The notes: a model not told the origin generated them from the letters alone. Shown: positions 37,301 to 49,033, counted from the stretch's first letter. The stretch: DNA of 64,000 nt from Chionoecetes opilio (GCA_016584305.1 JACEEZ010011076.1:500001-564000); one strand, 5' to 3'. Program-made: numbers and translations.

Positions 37301-40175
37301 GGAATATGTGTGAGAGAGAGTGGATGCATGAGTGAATGAACTAAAAGATGTGAGAATGAGGTGCATAGACTGGTGCAAATGGAAAGACTCTTCTGTCAAG
37401 GCCACCACCACCCTGTGTGAATTCCAAAGAACAGATGTTACGTTAGCTTAAGGGGAGCGTCACACGAATATTTCCGAAAAAATTATCATGCGTAGTTGAA
37501 CACTTGAGCAAGCTTGTGACAAAGTATTATAAAGAAAGCAGAAAAAATGCGAATCTCCCCAGATGCCAAAATCTTTTGGCAATCGTTAAGTGGCCTAAAG
37601 AACACCCACATGCTCCCCATTAACTCTACCTTCGATGGCGAGTGCATCAGAGGATATAGGGGGGCGGCATTAGCCTCTAATCACAGGCGTCACTTTACAA
37701 TCCTGCCTGCGCCACCATGGGCGAGGTCCGCGAAGGCATACCATCCAAGCCCTGGAGGTCACTGCCTACAGGCGCTATAGGTCCGAAATGTATATATTTA
37801 TTTTTTACAAGTCACTTTGCACTAAGGCCAAAATGGAAATGGTGAAGTATCCAGCACTACCCATATCAACACCTTGCTGTCACCATCTCCTGTAATCTAA
37901 TAATGATTTCTGCTACAATCAGTGTCATCATTAAGATTTAACCCAAAAAAATTCCATGTTCAAGATCCCTCAACAAATCCTATAATACAACCCTAGGCCC
38001 GTGTTTTTGTAACTTCACTTTTTGTTCATACCCACTTAAGGAAGTCTCAATATTCTCATGGTTCCCTCTTCAGTTCTTTCCTAAGTCCCTCACAAGTAAT
38101 GATTTCATATTTTACAATATATTGCTAGCACCAGATTACAGTATGCTGATATTTAAACTGTCCCTTGGTAGTTGTGTCTTAGTCCCTGTTGTAGTGTGAG
38201 TCACGGTGTATTTGGAGAAAACGTAGGCAGTCATGCTTTACCCTTTTGAATAGGGAAAGTTTTTTTTTCTTTTTTCTCATTGTGTGAAATCATAATATCA
38301 ATAAGGGACAGTTTTAATATTAGCACACATCATTATATCAATAAAGGCCCGTCCACACAAGGCATTACGATGCACAGCGTAATGCGCATTACTGGCTGAC
38401 TTGTACCAGAGAGAGCCAGATAATGATAATATAAGCCTCTCATACAAAGAAAGACCCTTGATGAATTATAATCCTTCAATAGTAAAAAAAATCATTGTAG
38501 ATAATAGTAATAAGCCTTTCATAGTAAAAAAGAAACGGCAGGAAACGGCGTAATGCGCATTACGCTGTGCATCGTAATGCCTTGTGTGGACGGGCCTTTA
38601 TTGATATAATGATGTATGCTAATATTAAAACTGTCCCTTATTGATATTATGATTTCACACAATGAGAAAAAAAAAAAAAAAATTCCCCTATTCAAAAGGG
38701 TAAAGCATGACTGCCTACGTTTTCTCCAAATACACCGTGACTCACACTACAACACTACCTGCCAAAACTCCTAGTCAGGTAAACGCTGCCCTCTGTTCTA
38801 AGACTGGATTGTATTAGATGCACATGTACCATCTTAGTACCCTTAGATGGCATATACATTAGGATAAAATCCTAAAATATATGCTTAGGAGTGGAGCAAG
38901 TCATAAATGAGAGAGGGAACATATTTGTAAGGAAGGTTAGATGCAAAATATGTAAGCAAATGGATTGGCTAGGGTGTTATGCAATAAAAATGAGAATTAT
39001 GTGTGGACATGGTATCAAGGGACATTTCTGTCACAATTCCTTAGTGGTAAGACACTCCAAACGACATAAATGGTGGTGATGATTTTAATGTATTACCAGT
39101 GAATGATGCCTCTTGTGCCTTGTGCAGCCTCACAGAAAATGGTACATCAACTTTCTGGTAGGTCATCCTTGCCACAGGCGGCTGTGCTACATGCACCACT
39201 GAGGTGCCAAAAACATCTCCTTGTACCCTGCGAAAGAAAAACGAACAATGGCAACACTGCATGCAGATATACATTTCAGCACCAACTACCATCAAATTGT
39301 CTTTATACAAAACACTATTTTCATTATGTAATCAATTAAAATTTAAAAGTATTACTGACCATATACTTGAGAGCCAACATAAAGTCTTGCCTCTGCCCTG
39401 TGCCATAATAAAGGTACACCTGAATAATATAATACATACACAATTTAACATCCCCAAGTTAGCGAATGTAAAGTGCACTTACATTTCATTAGTATCCACA
39501 TGAACTTTGGATGGGGAGTTTGGGAATAAAGTAAGAGTTACCTGGTGGAGTCATCAAAAAAAGCAACCTGCAGACACAATCCAAACCAAAGCTGGGTAGG
39601 AGTGTTCTTAATGCATGTGCTATGATACTCCTTAAGCTTACAGCCATGTACTGTTACAATATAACAATGAATAAACGGACAATGGGACAAACCTATATCT
39701 CTCTTCAGAATTGTGTTCTTCTTTGAGACGGCCTACATTATCCTAGAGTGACGATAGCAATGCATAACAACTTAAGATTCACCAGCTTGGATACTTTAAA
39801 GCATGTCTACACAGATACACCTCACCACTACCACCATTCAATGTCTGTTTGTATAGTTGCCAAGGATCGCTGGCTGATGAAAGATTCTGCAAACTGTGAC
39901 AACATTTAGGGTGGATACTGTACAAAAGCATATACATATAGTTATACATATATACAATGTTAGGTGACAGGAACTACCACGTGTAGGCCTCGCGGCCTCT
40001 TGTAGCTTCCTTATTTTCTTATGTTCTTATATACCTATATACATAATCTAATAATGTTAGCTCACCTCATGATAAAAACCACCATGCAAACAAAGCATAT
40101 CACAACTCCAACTGCTGAAAATAGGTTTGAGATTTCTGCTGCAGTCATCAGTACAGTTGTGAGGATTGCAACCAT
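32137..40175 (-). CDS. CGRRF1: Membrane-anchored RING-finger protein CGRRF1 (E3 ubiquitin ligase)
   Basis: Seven coding exons on the minus strand: 40066-40175, 39097-39227, 35855-36020, 34715-34871, 33190-33297, 32828-32944, 32137-32388. They sum to 1041 nt, giving 346 aa (human CGRRF1 has 332), with consistent phases and GT-AG junctions. The N-terminus has one hydrophobic segment (VVICFVCMVVFIM, about residues 23-35) serving as a membrane anchor. The middle contains FWGVPSEQLHMLL, RRNYPLVVCLT and TIIHIKDAECRVPTCIL, which align with the conserved CGRRF1 core. An acidic linker leads to a C-terminal RING-HC: CVVCQ, then LLPCRHVCVCDACC and CPMCR. In vertebrates CGRRF1 is an ER E3 ligase acting in protein degradation; that role is transferred from the family. 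An acceptor just upstream of the ATG suggests an untranslated first exon. Confidence 0.93.
33977..34190 (+). mobile_element. MITE family A, copy A5 (CGRRF1 intron 4)
   Basis: Full-length with slightly mutated ends (TTAAACCCC left, GGGGATAA right). Confidence 0.88.
34333..34365 (+). repeat. Poly(A) tract
   Basis: 33 consecutive A in CGRRF1 intron 4, probably a retroposon tail. Confidence 0.9.
35010..35604. mobile_element. hAT-type MITE with exact 8-bp target duplication
   Basis: Flanked by GTAGTTAG at 35002-35009 and 35605-35612. The ends CAAAGGTGAGCACCA and (reversed) CAGTGGTGGGCGCCA are inverted repeats. The interior is rich in GTTAAC/CGTTAA motifs and has no coding capacity. It inserted into a CR1-like 3' end: the host sequence continues on both sides. 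Confidence 0.93.
35605..35757 (+). mobile_element. CR1-like 3' end (T2), split by the hAT MITE
   Basis: Continues from sequence before 35002. It contains TAGTTAGTGCGGAGTCAGGG and the common tail CCTCTTGTAGCTTCCTTATT. Confidence 0.85.
36290..37440 (+). pseudogene. RTE-like reverse transcriptase pseudogene (CGRRF1 intron 2)
   Basis: Translations in changing frames show YKGISLLNIANKVYCKII (RT start), then AGVRQGYIMSLW (RT motif), YLRGGCGMNRMND and the C-terminal domain. Many stops and frame changes are present, and a family A MITE is inserted at 36468-36680. Confidence 0.82.
36468..36680 (+). mobile_element. MITE family A, copy A6, inserted in the RTE pseudogene
   Basis: TTAACC... to ...GGGGTTAA. 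The retroelement reading resumes directly after it, so the MITE is younger than the RTE copy. Confidence 0.9.
37545..37790 (+). mobile_element. tRNA-derived SINE S3, 5'-truncated
   Basis: Shares AAGTGGCCTAAAGAACACC, CATTAACTCTACCTTCGATG and GGGGGGCGGCATTAGCCTC with the other SINE copies. No A- or B-box remains. Confidence 0.82.
38187..38754. mobile_element. 568-bp near-perfect palindrome (foldback element)
   Basis: Arms 38187-38391 and 38550-38754 are about 205 bp each and nearly identical in reverse complement, with a 158-bp spacer. The outer ends read TGTTGTAGTGTGAGTCACGG. Inside each arm lies a MITE-like start, AAAGGCCCGTCCACACAAGG. No clear target duplication was seen. Confidence 0.92.
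39958..40031 (+). mobile_element. CR1-like 3' tail fragment (T3) near CGRRF1 exon 1
   Basis: Only the last 70 bp of the tail (GGAACTACCACGTGTAGGCC to TTATTTTCTTATGTTC), ending 35 bp from the exon 1 splice donor. Confidence 0.85.
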
Positions 40176-40229
40176 ACTGCCTTGCAGCTTACTTTTCCTT
40201 TGACCTTGAAGTTCACTGCAATCTGAAAT

Positions 40230-41690
40230 TGAAATCTTCAGCTAGTATATTACATGCAGTGTAATAATAGTTATTATTATTGATAATATTATTGGCAAAT
40301 CACATTATCTAATGGATTTGCATTCACTGTCAGTTACCAAAAATTCCACAATGAAACATAGACCTTATGGAAAATACAGGGCTCTGTTCCAAGGTCCACT
40401 TGAAGCCCATCCAAAAATCACCAAAATCATGGAGGAATTGACCCTTTAACACCGGATGGTATCTTTTGAGGCATTGACTTGCAGTCAAGAGGCACACCCA
40501 GACACTGAGAAGGGGGGGTTTCCAAATTACTGCCAAGTCCTTTCGAGCCAGTGTTTCCAATTTTAAGATATATTCCTGATTTTAAGGAATTTCTAGTCAA
40601 GTGAAGGATAAAGAATTTTCTCAGGAATTTCTAGAATCTAGGAAATGTAAGGGAAAACAGCTTTGCAAAATATAAATTAGCTACATGTGAAGATGAGCGA
40701 AAAATGTATCTGTTAATTAATTCTGCAAAAATAATATTGTTGAAATTCATTTTTTTAAATATAGGATCAATTACTGTAATTTTCGGAGTTATTGTATTCA
40801 TGGAGTGTGTTCATGCAAATACAATGTCAATTTTCCTTTCGGGAATGCAAAGAAATTTATTTAAATTCGTTCATGTACTATTTCTTTTATTCATATAGAC
40901 CTGTACATAAAATGTGTATGCATACAATTTCTCGTTCCAGAAATTAAACTAGCCGTTTTCGATATGGGATGGTATTGTACCAGATTTTTTTTTTTATGGT
41001 GTACTAGAAATCACATTTTGTTTGAAATTATTATATAGAATGAACACATTTATTTTTGTCATTCCTTGTCAAACTTAAAACATAATACTGATTCAAAACA
41101 TACATAGGGTGATATATACCGTACTACTTGTGGAAAAATATTCCCTAAGAATCTGAGAAAGAACTTAAATGATAAACAGTGATAGGAAAATATACCTCAG
41201 GGCTTTGACATTATAGATACTTATTGAAAAAAAGATTAAAGTTCTACTTATAACTCCCCCCCCGCCACACTTGTATCCCCGCTCATTATAGGGGGATGGC
41301 CCGTGCAGTTTATTTTCATGCATCAAATATGTATTAACTATGAAATAAAGGTTATTGTTTCGTAGAATAAACAACACATCTTAGAAAAGGAAATTAGAAA
41401 AAGCAAAAAGATATAAGAAAAAAAGGTACATTTTCCTGTGTTTACGATGAAACAAAATAAAAAAGCACATTTTCCCCGAGTTCATAAGATGAAACAAACT
41501 AAAAAGGTGCATTCTCCTGAGTTTATGAGGTATAACTATAAAAATTACTAACAAAATATGAAGAAAAAAGCTTATCGCATATTAAATGATATAAGAGGTG
41601 GCTGGAAACGTAAGATTGTGGCCAACCTCTGAGTCTTGACCTGAGATGACCCACCACCACAAGCACAACCCACACACAGCCACTCCCTCC
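40230..41690. other. Intergenic region between CGRRF1 and the zinc-finger gene
   Basis: AT-rich, with no recognisable coding exon. An AATAAA on the minus strand at 41314-41309 could end the zinc-finger transcript. Confidence 0.45.
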
Positions 41691-42971
41691 TCACAGGTGT
41701 GTCTTGATATGGCTGGCAACGCTACTCTTGGTAGGAAAACACTTGCCGCAAATATCACACTTGTACTTCCTTTCACCAGTGTGGGTGAGCATGTGTCTGG
41801 TTAAGTGGCTATTGTGGATAAATGTTTTCCTACACTCCTGACATTCAAAGTTTCTCTCACCAGTGTGGGTGAGCATGTGTTTCTTAAGATCGCCTTTCCG
41901 TGCAAATGTTTTCCCACACTCCTGACACTCAAAGTTTCTCTCACCAGTGTGGGTGAGCATGTGAGTGTTAAGATCGCCTTTCCGTGGAAATCTTTTCCTA
42001 CACTCCTGACACTCAAAGTTTCTCTCACCAGTGTGGGTGAGGATGTGAGTGTTAACATCGCATTTATGGCTAAATGTTTTCCCACACTCATAACACTCAA
42101 AGTTTCTCTCACCAGTGTGGGTGAGCATGTGTCTGCTAAGATGGGTCTTGTGGCTAAATTTTTTCCTACACTCCTGACACTCAAAGTTTCTCTCACCAGT
42201 GTGGGTGAGCATGTGCCTGTTAAGACAGGTCTTGGAGAAAAAAATGTTTGTACACTCCTGACACTCAAAGTTTCTCTCACCAGTGTGGGTGAGCATGTGT
42301 GAGTTAAGATGGCCTTTCTGGGTAAATCTTTTCCTACACTCCTGACACTCAAAGTTTCTCTCACCAGTGTGAGTGAGCATGTGTGAATTAAGATGGCCTT
42401 TCTCGGTAAATGTTTTCCCACACTCCTGACACTCAAAGTTTCTCTCACCAGTGTGGGTGAGGATGTGTCTGTTAAGATGGGTTTTGTGGATAAACTTTTT
42501 CCTACACTCCTGACACTCAAAGTTTCTCTCACCAGTATGGGTGAGTATGTGTTTGTTAAGATCGCCTTTCCGGAGAAATCTTTTCCTACACTCCTGACAC
42601 TCAAAGTTTTTCTCACCAGTGTGGATGGGCATGTGCCTCCTAAGACCAGCCTTCCCAGTGAACACTTTCCCACAGTGGTCACACCTCAGCCCTGTATTGT
42701 GTGTATGAGTGAGGATGTGTGTAATAATGCCAGCCTTGCTAGAGCACACTTTCTCACAGTGGTCACAAGTGTAGGTCCTCACGCCCTCCATTGCAGCACT
42801 ATTTCTGCCAGCACACCTGTGGTGGGAGGCATCAGCTGGTCCTGCAGGAACCGTGGTAGAGGCTGGAGTGAGCAGGCTGCCTGAAGGATGATTTCGGCAA
42901 CCCTGGACAGAAGTGCAGAGAGGAGTCCTGGGGTAAGGGATGGGATGCCCTGGGCTCTTCACCTCAGCACC
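41691..42971 (-). CDS. C2H2 zinc-finger protein with 13 tandem fingers
   Basis: One long minus-strand exon with 13 C2H2 fingers. The first two differ (CDHCEKV, CDHCGKVF). Fingers 3-12 share an almost constant backbone, NFECQECRK, and the linker HTGER. The last is KYKCDICGKCF and the protein ends KTHL. The canonical TGE linkers indicate sequence-specific DNA binding, so a nuclear transcription regulator is likely; the target is unknown. A splice acceptor (TGTTACAG) at 42972 suggests that an upstream exon supplies the start. If not, the ATG at 42791-42789 (MEGVRTYTCDHC) gives 366 aa. No KRAB, BTB, ZAD or SCAN domain is visible in this exon. The 84-bp units are very similar in DNA as well as protein, which points to recent duplication or gene conversion. 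Confidence 0.85.
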   Translation of the reverse strand, partial: GAEVKSPGHPIPYPRTPLCTSVQGCRNHPSGSLLTPASTTVPAGPADASHHRCAGRNSAAMEGVRTYTCDHCEKVCSSKAGIITHILTHTHNTGLRCDHCGKVFTGKAGLRRHMPIHTGEKNFECQECRKRFLRKGDLNKHILTHTGERNFECQECRKKFIHKTHLNRHILTHTGERNFECQECGKTFTEKGHLNSHMLTHTGERNFECQECRKRFTQKGHLNSHMLTHTGERNFECQECTNIFFSKTCLNRHMLTHTGERNFECQECRKKFSHKTHLSRHMLTHTGERNFECYECGKTFSHKCDVNTHILTHTGERNFECQECRKRFPRKGDLNTHMLTHTGERNFECQECGKTFARKGDLKKHMLTHTGERNFECQECRKTFIHNSHLTRHMLTHTGERKYKCDICGKCFPTKSSVASHIKTHL

Positions 42972-43985
42972 TGTAACATTGGTGGCCGTCACAAAAATCA
43001 CAGGTATTATTTAAAAGACATAGACTACTGTATTATTCAAACAAAGATATCGGGGTGGTTCCTTTCATACATTTACTACTGCTACAAAGTTTTGGAAAAC
43101 CTGGTTCAGGCCATGGCCTATCTTAGGAGCTCGCCAGGCAGCCTAAGGAACAACAAAAACAACTATCATATTAGCATTCGTTAACCCTAGAACACCAACC
43201 TGGTACCAAATCCGGAATCTAGGCCTATTAGAACGTGGCGCGTAGGCCTTGGTGCACTCACCGGCCCTGCGCTTCTAGGAGTCACACAGTCACACACGTA
43301 TCACAAGCTCTTTTCAGTCCTGGAAATTATCACCCATGGCGAATTCTTGAAAACTATTTACTAATACGTACTATCGCATACAAGCTAAAAGTTGTACCAT
43401 ACGAACATGGGAACAGAGCAACAGAAAGACCACCGCCTACCGAGAAAATTGGTAGATTTTAGTACCGGTAAAAAACCTGTTTATTTTTATATTTTTTTCT
43501 TAGGAATTTCTTTCCAAACTTTCTCCCACCATTAGAGTTAAGGTAAGGAACTAAGATGAGTGTATGTTTACTATATATTGATTATTGTAAAGGCAATGTA
43601 TGCATTTCAATGTGTTAATATGGGGGAAAAGTACGACATTTCGGAGGTGTTCACCATAAGTGCATTATAACATGGGTTTCTATGATTCGTACAACACGGC
43701 GTGCTGTGTCGCCCATAAAACCGTGTTGTATGAGGATGCAGTGTAAACCAGGGATCTCGGTCACAGTACACTAAAAAGAAACAAGAGAAATTGCAGCTGC
43801 ACTTAGGATGCATCCCTATTTTGTTGTGTTTTCGTAATTTAAGGCCCGTCCACACTAGGTATTACGGGTCCAGGTCGTTTCGGCCGTATGTAATTTAGGT
43901 CGTGACGCCCAAACTGACAAACTGCCGAATCGTCTCACGGCCGAAACAACATATGGCCTAAATAACCAAACTGTTATTTCACATA
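42972..43985. other. Region upstream of the zinc-finger exon
   Basis: No upstream coding exon could be fixed. A MITE-like start (GGCCCGTCCACACTAGG) occurs at 43843-43860, related to the one within the 38-kb palindrome. Confidence 0.4.
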
Positions 43986-44015
43986 TATTTCACCCTATAT
44001 GTATAGTACCATTTT

Positions 44016-44268
<253 letters not shown>

Positions 44269-45000
44269 CAGTAAAATCCTTATAACTCGGCACTGTATAA
44301 CTCGGAATTTGATATAACTCGGCAAGGCAAAGACGAAGTTGTTTTTTTGTTTGTTTTTTTACATCTATGCCTATAGCATGTGTAGGCAGTGAGCTCCAGG
44401 GGTGGGATGGTAGGCCCTGGAGGCTCACTCGAGGGCTGTGATGGTTGGCCCTCGCCCGTGGTGGCGCAGGCAGGATTCTTATAGTGACGCCTGTAATTAG
44501 AGGCTCATGCCGCCCCCCTGTGTCCTCCGATGCACTCGCAATCGAAGGTAGAGTTGATGGGCAGGGCATGTGGGTGTTCTTAGGCCACTCGACGGTGCAG
44601 AAAGATTTCAAGTGGATTTATGGGTCTCACTCGGGATCGAACTCGGGTCTTCGAGAACGCCACTCGGTGACGCTAACCACTCTGCTACCGCCTCCCCTAA
44701 ACTGCATCTCTTGGTTTTCACTCGGCATATCATGCCCTCACAACCTCTTGTGTGAACATGTAAACAGAAAGTCGGCAAAAAATAATGTATCTCGGCATAT
44801 TAATGTTATAACTGCATCTCTTTGCTTACACTCGGCATAGCCTCAGTCGCATAAAGTCGTGTTTTTGTCCTTTTGACCCTTTCCTGCAGGCTCAGGCTCT
44901 TCAATTTCATTCCCATCCTGCTGGAGACACCCTTGCGTGATGGAGCTGACATCTTGAAATACAGTACTGTATGATGTAATCCCAAAACACGTAAAATAGG
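44269..45000 (+). mobile_element. pogo-like element P3, left end, split by a SINE
   Basis: Starts after TA with CAGTAAAATCCTTATAACTC and repeats ACTCGGC motifs on both sides of the SINE at 44345-44697. On the minus strand LKSLSLQERVKRTKTRLY vaguely resembles the N-terminal helix-turn-helix region of pogo transposases. The right end was not found. Confidence 0.5.
44345..44697 (-). mobile_element. tRNA-derived SINE S4, full-length
   Basis: On the minus strand it begins GGGGAGGCGGTAGCAGAGTG followed by GTTAGCG (A-box). The B-box GAGTTCGATCCCGAG is properly spaced, followed by the shared body and an A-rich tail. The head resembles a serine/leucine-class tRNA. It is inserted in element P3. This copy defines the family. 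Confidence 0.9.
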
Positions 45001-45063
45001 TGGCAAAGTAAAGCAAAGGTCGGGTACCAGCATGTAGGCTGTCAGCTGCTGAGCCGTGTTTAT

Positions 45064-45136
45064 GTCGTCCAAGAGTTCGATCCCGAGTGAGACCCATAAA
45101 TCCACTTGAAATCTTTCTGCACCGTCGAGTGGCCTT
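45064..45136 (+). mobile_element. SINE fragment S5
   Basis: About 70 bp around the B-box (GAGTTCGATCCCGAGTGAG) to CACCGTCGAGTGGCC, then an abrupt end. Confidence 0.8.
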
Positions 45137-45991
45137 TTCATGCATGCAAAGAGAAGGTAATATTTACCCATACACCCGCCTTGAAGCATTCCTCTACAGT
45201 ATTTAGTAGAATGTTGTAGAACACCTGTGGTCAAATGCTTCTATTTTGCCAACAATCCTCATTATAACGCCATGAATAATGTAAAACTCGTATATTTTCA
45301 TTTTGCATAAACCTATGTTGACCATGACAACACTTAATTGTAGCTGGTTTGGTAGGGAATAATGGAAAATAAGTCAAGCCTGACCCCCCCGAGACCCGAC
45401 GTCCTGAGCTGACGGGAGGTTCCCAGACGGCCACCAGATGGTAGATCGACCTCACTGTTATAGTCTATTGAATAATAATGACATTATAATGTAGTACCGA
45501 AAATCTACCGTTATTTCAGCCAGAAACGGTTAAGTTAGGTTAAATCAGATTAGGTTCAGAATAGAATTAGGTTTAGAATCAGAGGTGGGGTTTGGTTTAG
45601 TCACAGATGATATCAAGAAAAAAAGAAAATAATCAACACTATGGCAGTGCGAAGCGGAGCAAGGTTTGGGGGGCGGGGCGGGAATTCCCTTCCCCCACAC
45701 GTTAACAAAAATTTATTTTCGACAAAAACGAGTGCGACTCATTCAATACACATCAAAACTATTCAGGAAAACTAAGTTTCGACCTCAAAATTGGTGAAAG
45801 CCCACTACCGAAATTTTACCAGATAAATGTATACCACACCGCTGTAAACAAGTAATGACGTGGTGAGTGAGTCTTATAGCACTGGCTAACACAATATCCA
45901 AGATATTTTATAGAGTTGAATAGGAGACTGAATGTTTTGAGAGCTGCAAGGTGCTGGGGGAGGAACATAATGGCTTTAGGAGGGATCGGGG

Positions 45992-46202
45992 TTAACCCTT
46001 CACGCCCAGATCGTTCCTTTACTATAAAGAATCGTTTGTTGTTAGCCATAAAATTACGAAAAGTAACTTAATGTACCAAATTAGCTAGTGGACGAGGATA
46101 CTAAACAGGTCATAGCTATAAAATATTGCTTATATTCACTAAAAATCGTCTAATGGTACCCAAATTACAATGCAAATAACGGTCTGGGCTTCAAGGGGTT
46201 AA
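45992..46202 (-). mobile_element. MITE family A, copy A7
   Basis: Full-length reverse copy between TTAA sites. Confidence 0.9.
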
Positions 46203-47740
46203 GATTAGTTTTATCAACCCTGCCATATCTCGCTTACTACCTTATGAAGGACTAATCTTAACTAATACCCATTATCTTACCTTAAGGCAGCGCCCGACAG
46301 CCTCAGGAGTGTACAAGTGCCGTATAAGTTAACTAACGAAGAAATAAGGATGCAGGGTCAACCAGCCCGGCCTTCTTCCTGTTATTACGCCTTCAGCTGC
46401 TGCAGTTGACGCTTGACAATCGGACCTCGGGGCCTCGGAGGGGCTAGGAAGCAAGGAAGCTAGAGAAAGGAGGAAGGTGATTCTTAAGTAGTTTCAATGC
46501 AGCGAAAGTGCTGCCATCTCACCGGGATGTATCATGTATACCACTGGCGTCTGGCGCACTCCGATTCAAGTGTGAGGTATTTTTTATTTTAAGGCAGACT
46601 CAAAGAAAACGCGCGCGCAGCAACACACTGTATGGTGGAAGAAACCTTGGAAGAAACTTGCTTTTACTCTGTCCTACGTAAGTATAGCCTGGGTTCTTAG
46701 ATGTTTATTTGTTGTGTATTTACATATATTGTTAAGATAATAGCAGCAAATGGGCGCAAAAGACGTAAAAGATATATTTAAGGGGATAAATAAGCTGAGA
46801 ACGGCTCAACAAGAGATTTCAAAACCAAATACCGAAGAACGTCCAGATTCGTGATCAGCACGTACGAAAGCTAATGGGAACAACGTGTCATCAAAATCTG
46901 GTGAGAACAAAATTTGGGCAAATTTTGAAGGGCAAATCCTTGAAAGATTTAGTGAAAAATACATTTTCATTAATATCTCGAGAACCGTAGTAGCTACCGT
47001 ACCTACGTAGGCGAAAAAGGTATAGAGTGTAAATGAGTCAAGTTTACAACTGCCGTCCCCCAGGTTTAAACGTATTTTATAATTTCATTAATAATAATCC
47101 AATAAATCAAAGGTTTGTAAAATAAAAAAAACTTTATATCAAAAACTTGATTTGGTAAGAAAGAACGGATAGAGCATAGGGTAGATCTCGTTAAGCTGGA
47201 CATAATTTACTAGCGTCAATTTTCGTCTACGGTCAATAGTTTCATAGAAAAATGGGAGAAAACCAAATCAAGCCAGATTTTTGGTTATTTTTGCAGCCCT
47301 AAATTTTGAAAACTTGTATTTTCATACATACGTGAAATGTTTTTACATCTTTGGATGTGCAATAACACTTGTTATATATTATTTCCTCAAAGAAGAATAT
47401 TTTTTTGTGAAAAAGACGTAACAAATATTTTTACAGGGATAAATAATTAAGCTCAGCACGGGTATGTGTCTATGGTAGGGTAAAAATGTTCATGTCCACA
47501 CATGTAGCACATAATATTCTGTAACGTAGTCATTTAAATGTATTAGTAGGCCTGGGAATCGTTATACGGAATATGTTTTGTTCGATTAGCAAAACCTCGT
47601 TGAATGGTATACGATGCAGCCGGATGACCTCTTTTACAGCGTTTCTTCTAATGAACAGGCTATATTTCCATTTTTTTCTTCCACTGTTTTTCCTACTCTC
47701 TTTGATTAATCATGCTATTTTTATTTTCTCTTCGTGATCA
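46203..47740. other. Intergenic sequence, nothing recognised
   Basis: AT-rich, with only short open frames. No family resemblance was found on either strand. Confidence 0.45.
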
Positions 47741-47751
47741 TATTTTGCTTC

Positions 47752-47813
47752 CAGTGGCGTACTCAGAAAATTGAAAAGGGGGGGGGGGGATATACATATA
47801 TGTATATATAAAG

Positions 47814-47846
<33 letters not shown>

Positions 47847-47940
47847 ATAAATATATATTTCTTATTATTTATTCCTTGCAAAAAGGGGGGGGGGGGCATG
47901 GCCTCATGCCCCCCCACCCCACTGTCTCGGTACGCCACTG
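47752..47940 (+). mobile_element. hAT-type MITE E1
   Basis: Ends CAGTGGCGTACTCAG and CTCGGTACGCCACTG are inverted repeats. It contains a G-run, a (TA)n tract and ATTTATTCCTTG. The left flank is TTTGCTTC (47744-47751) and the right flank is AACGGGAC (47941-47948), so the two 8-bp flanks differ. Confidence 0.9.
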
Positions 47941-48049
47941 AACGGGACCATGAAACTATCGCTAGTTCTCCGCAAAAAAATAAAAAAAATTTAATTCATG
48001 GGTTTAAGGCAATATTTATGTTAGATGATTAAACCAATATATGCTTGTA

Positions 48050-49033
48050 CATAGACCACTGTATACCTGGACTGCGCACGGAATATCGGCCTGTTGCACA
48101 TGGGCCTAAACTTGCCCTGAAGTCGGAGGGCCGCTCGGATTCATAATATATATATATATATATATCGCATCATATAGACTGGTTTATCAGTATATATGAT
48201 ATACTGTAATCTTCGTAAATGTTTGTTCTATAATATTATCAAATAAAAAACAATAAAACACGCTAAAGAAATGCCATTACGAGACTCTGAAGAAATATGC
48301 ATGAACTTAATATTCACTTCAACTCTTCGCCATTTAAAACTTTGCGAGTCAACTTTTATCATGAAGGGTATCAATAGAAGCGCAATTTTATTAGCTTTCC
48401 ATTGATGTATTGCGTTTTCTGATAAATGAATTACCCCCATGCATAAATTAGCGTTAACTAAATAAATAAAATCATCAATCGGGTAACTTTCCCGATTGAT
48501 GAGGTTATTTATTTAGTCAACGCTAATTTATACATGGTGCTAATTCATTTGTCAGAAAGCGAAATATATAAGTAAATAAATAACATCATCAATCGGGAAA
48601 ATTACCCGATTGATGATTTTATTTATTTATTTAACGCTAATTTATGCATGGTTCTAATCCATTTATCAGATAACGAAATATATCAATGGAAAGCTAATAA
48701 AATTGCGCTTCTATTGATACCCTTCATGATAAAAGTTGACTAGCAAAGTTTTAAATGGCGAAGAGTTAAGTGAATATTAAGTTCATGCATATTTCTTCCT
48801 AGTCTCGTAATGGCATTTCTTTAGCGTGTTTTACTGTTTTTTATTTGATAATATTATAGAACAAACATTTAGGAAGATTACAGTATATCATATATACTGA
48901 TAAACCAGTCTATATGATAGTCCATAGACCACTATATCTCTTTGTCGGGCGGGGCAGGCCGCTATGCAGCTTGTAATTTCAAAACATTGCCGCGTGAACA
49001 GTCCACGACTCCACTGGTATACAGTGGTCTATG
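48050..49033. mobile_element. 984-bp foldback transposon with 18-bp TIRs and 7-bp target duplication
   Basis: TIRs CATAGACCACTGTATACC and GGTATACAGTGGTCTATG are perfect inverses. GCTTGTA flanks both ends (48043-48049 and 49034-49040). Inside, about 48165-48918 is a giant palindrome with arms of about 370 bp and smaller nested hairpins near 48540 (AATCATCAATCGGG). There is no open frame. A one-armed relative lies at 27330-27940. Confidence 0.92.

Noticed and set aside
41801..42682. 293-codon frame opposite or overlapping the zinc fingers as a second gene
   Set aside because: It is the zinc-finger repeat read one frame off; only the other frame keeps Cys and His at the right spacing.
42972..43001. 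Extending the zinc-finger protein to the far end of its open frame
   Set aside because: The frame there starts at GTG and crosses a probable splice acceptor, so these residues are likely intronic.
44640..44697. A tRNA gene
   Set aside because: A- and B-boxes are present, but the sequence does not close an acceptor stem and is followed by the SINE body shared by other copies.
46600..46690. Possible plus-strand first exon (MVEETLEETCFYSVL followed by GTAAGT)
   Set aside because: The donor looks good, but there is no family resemblance, no downstream exon on the plus strand and no conservation evidence.
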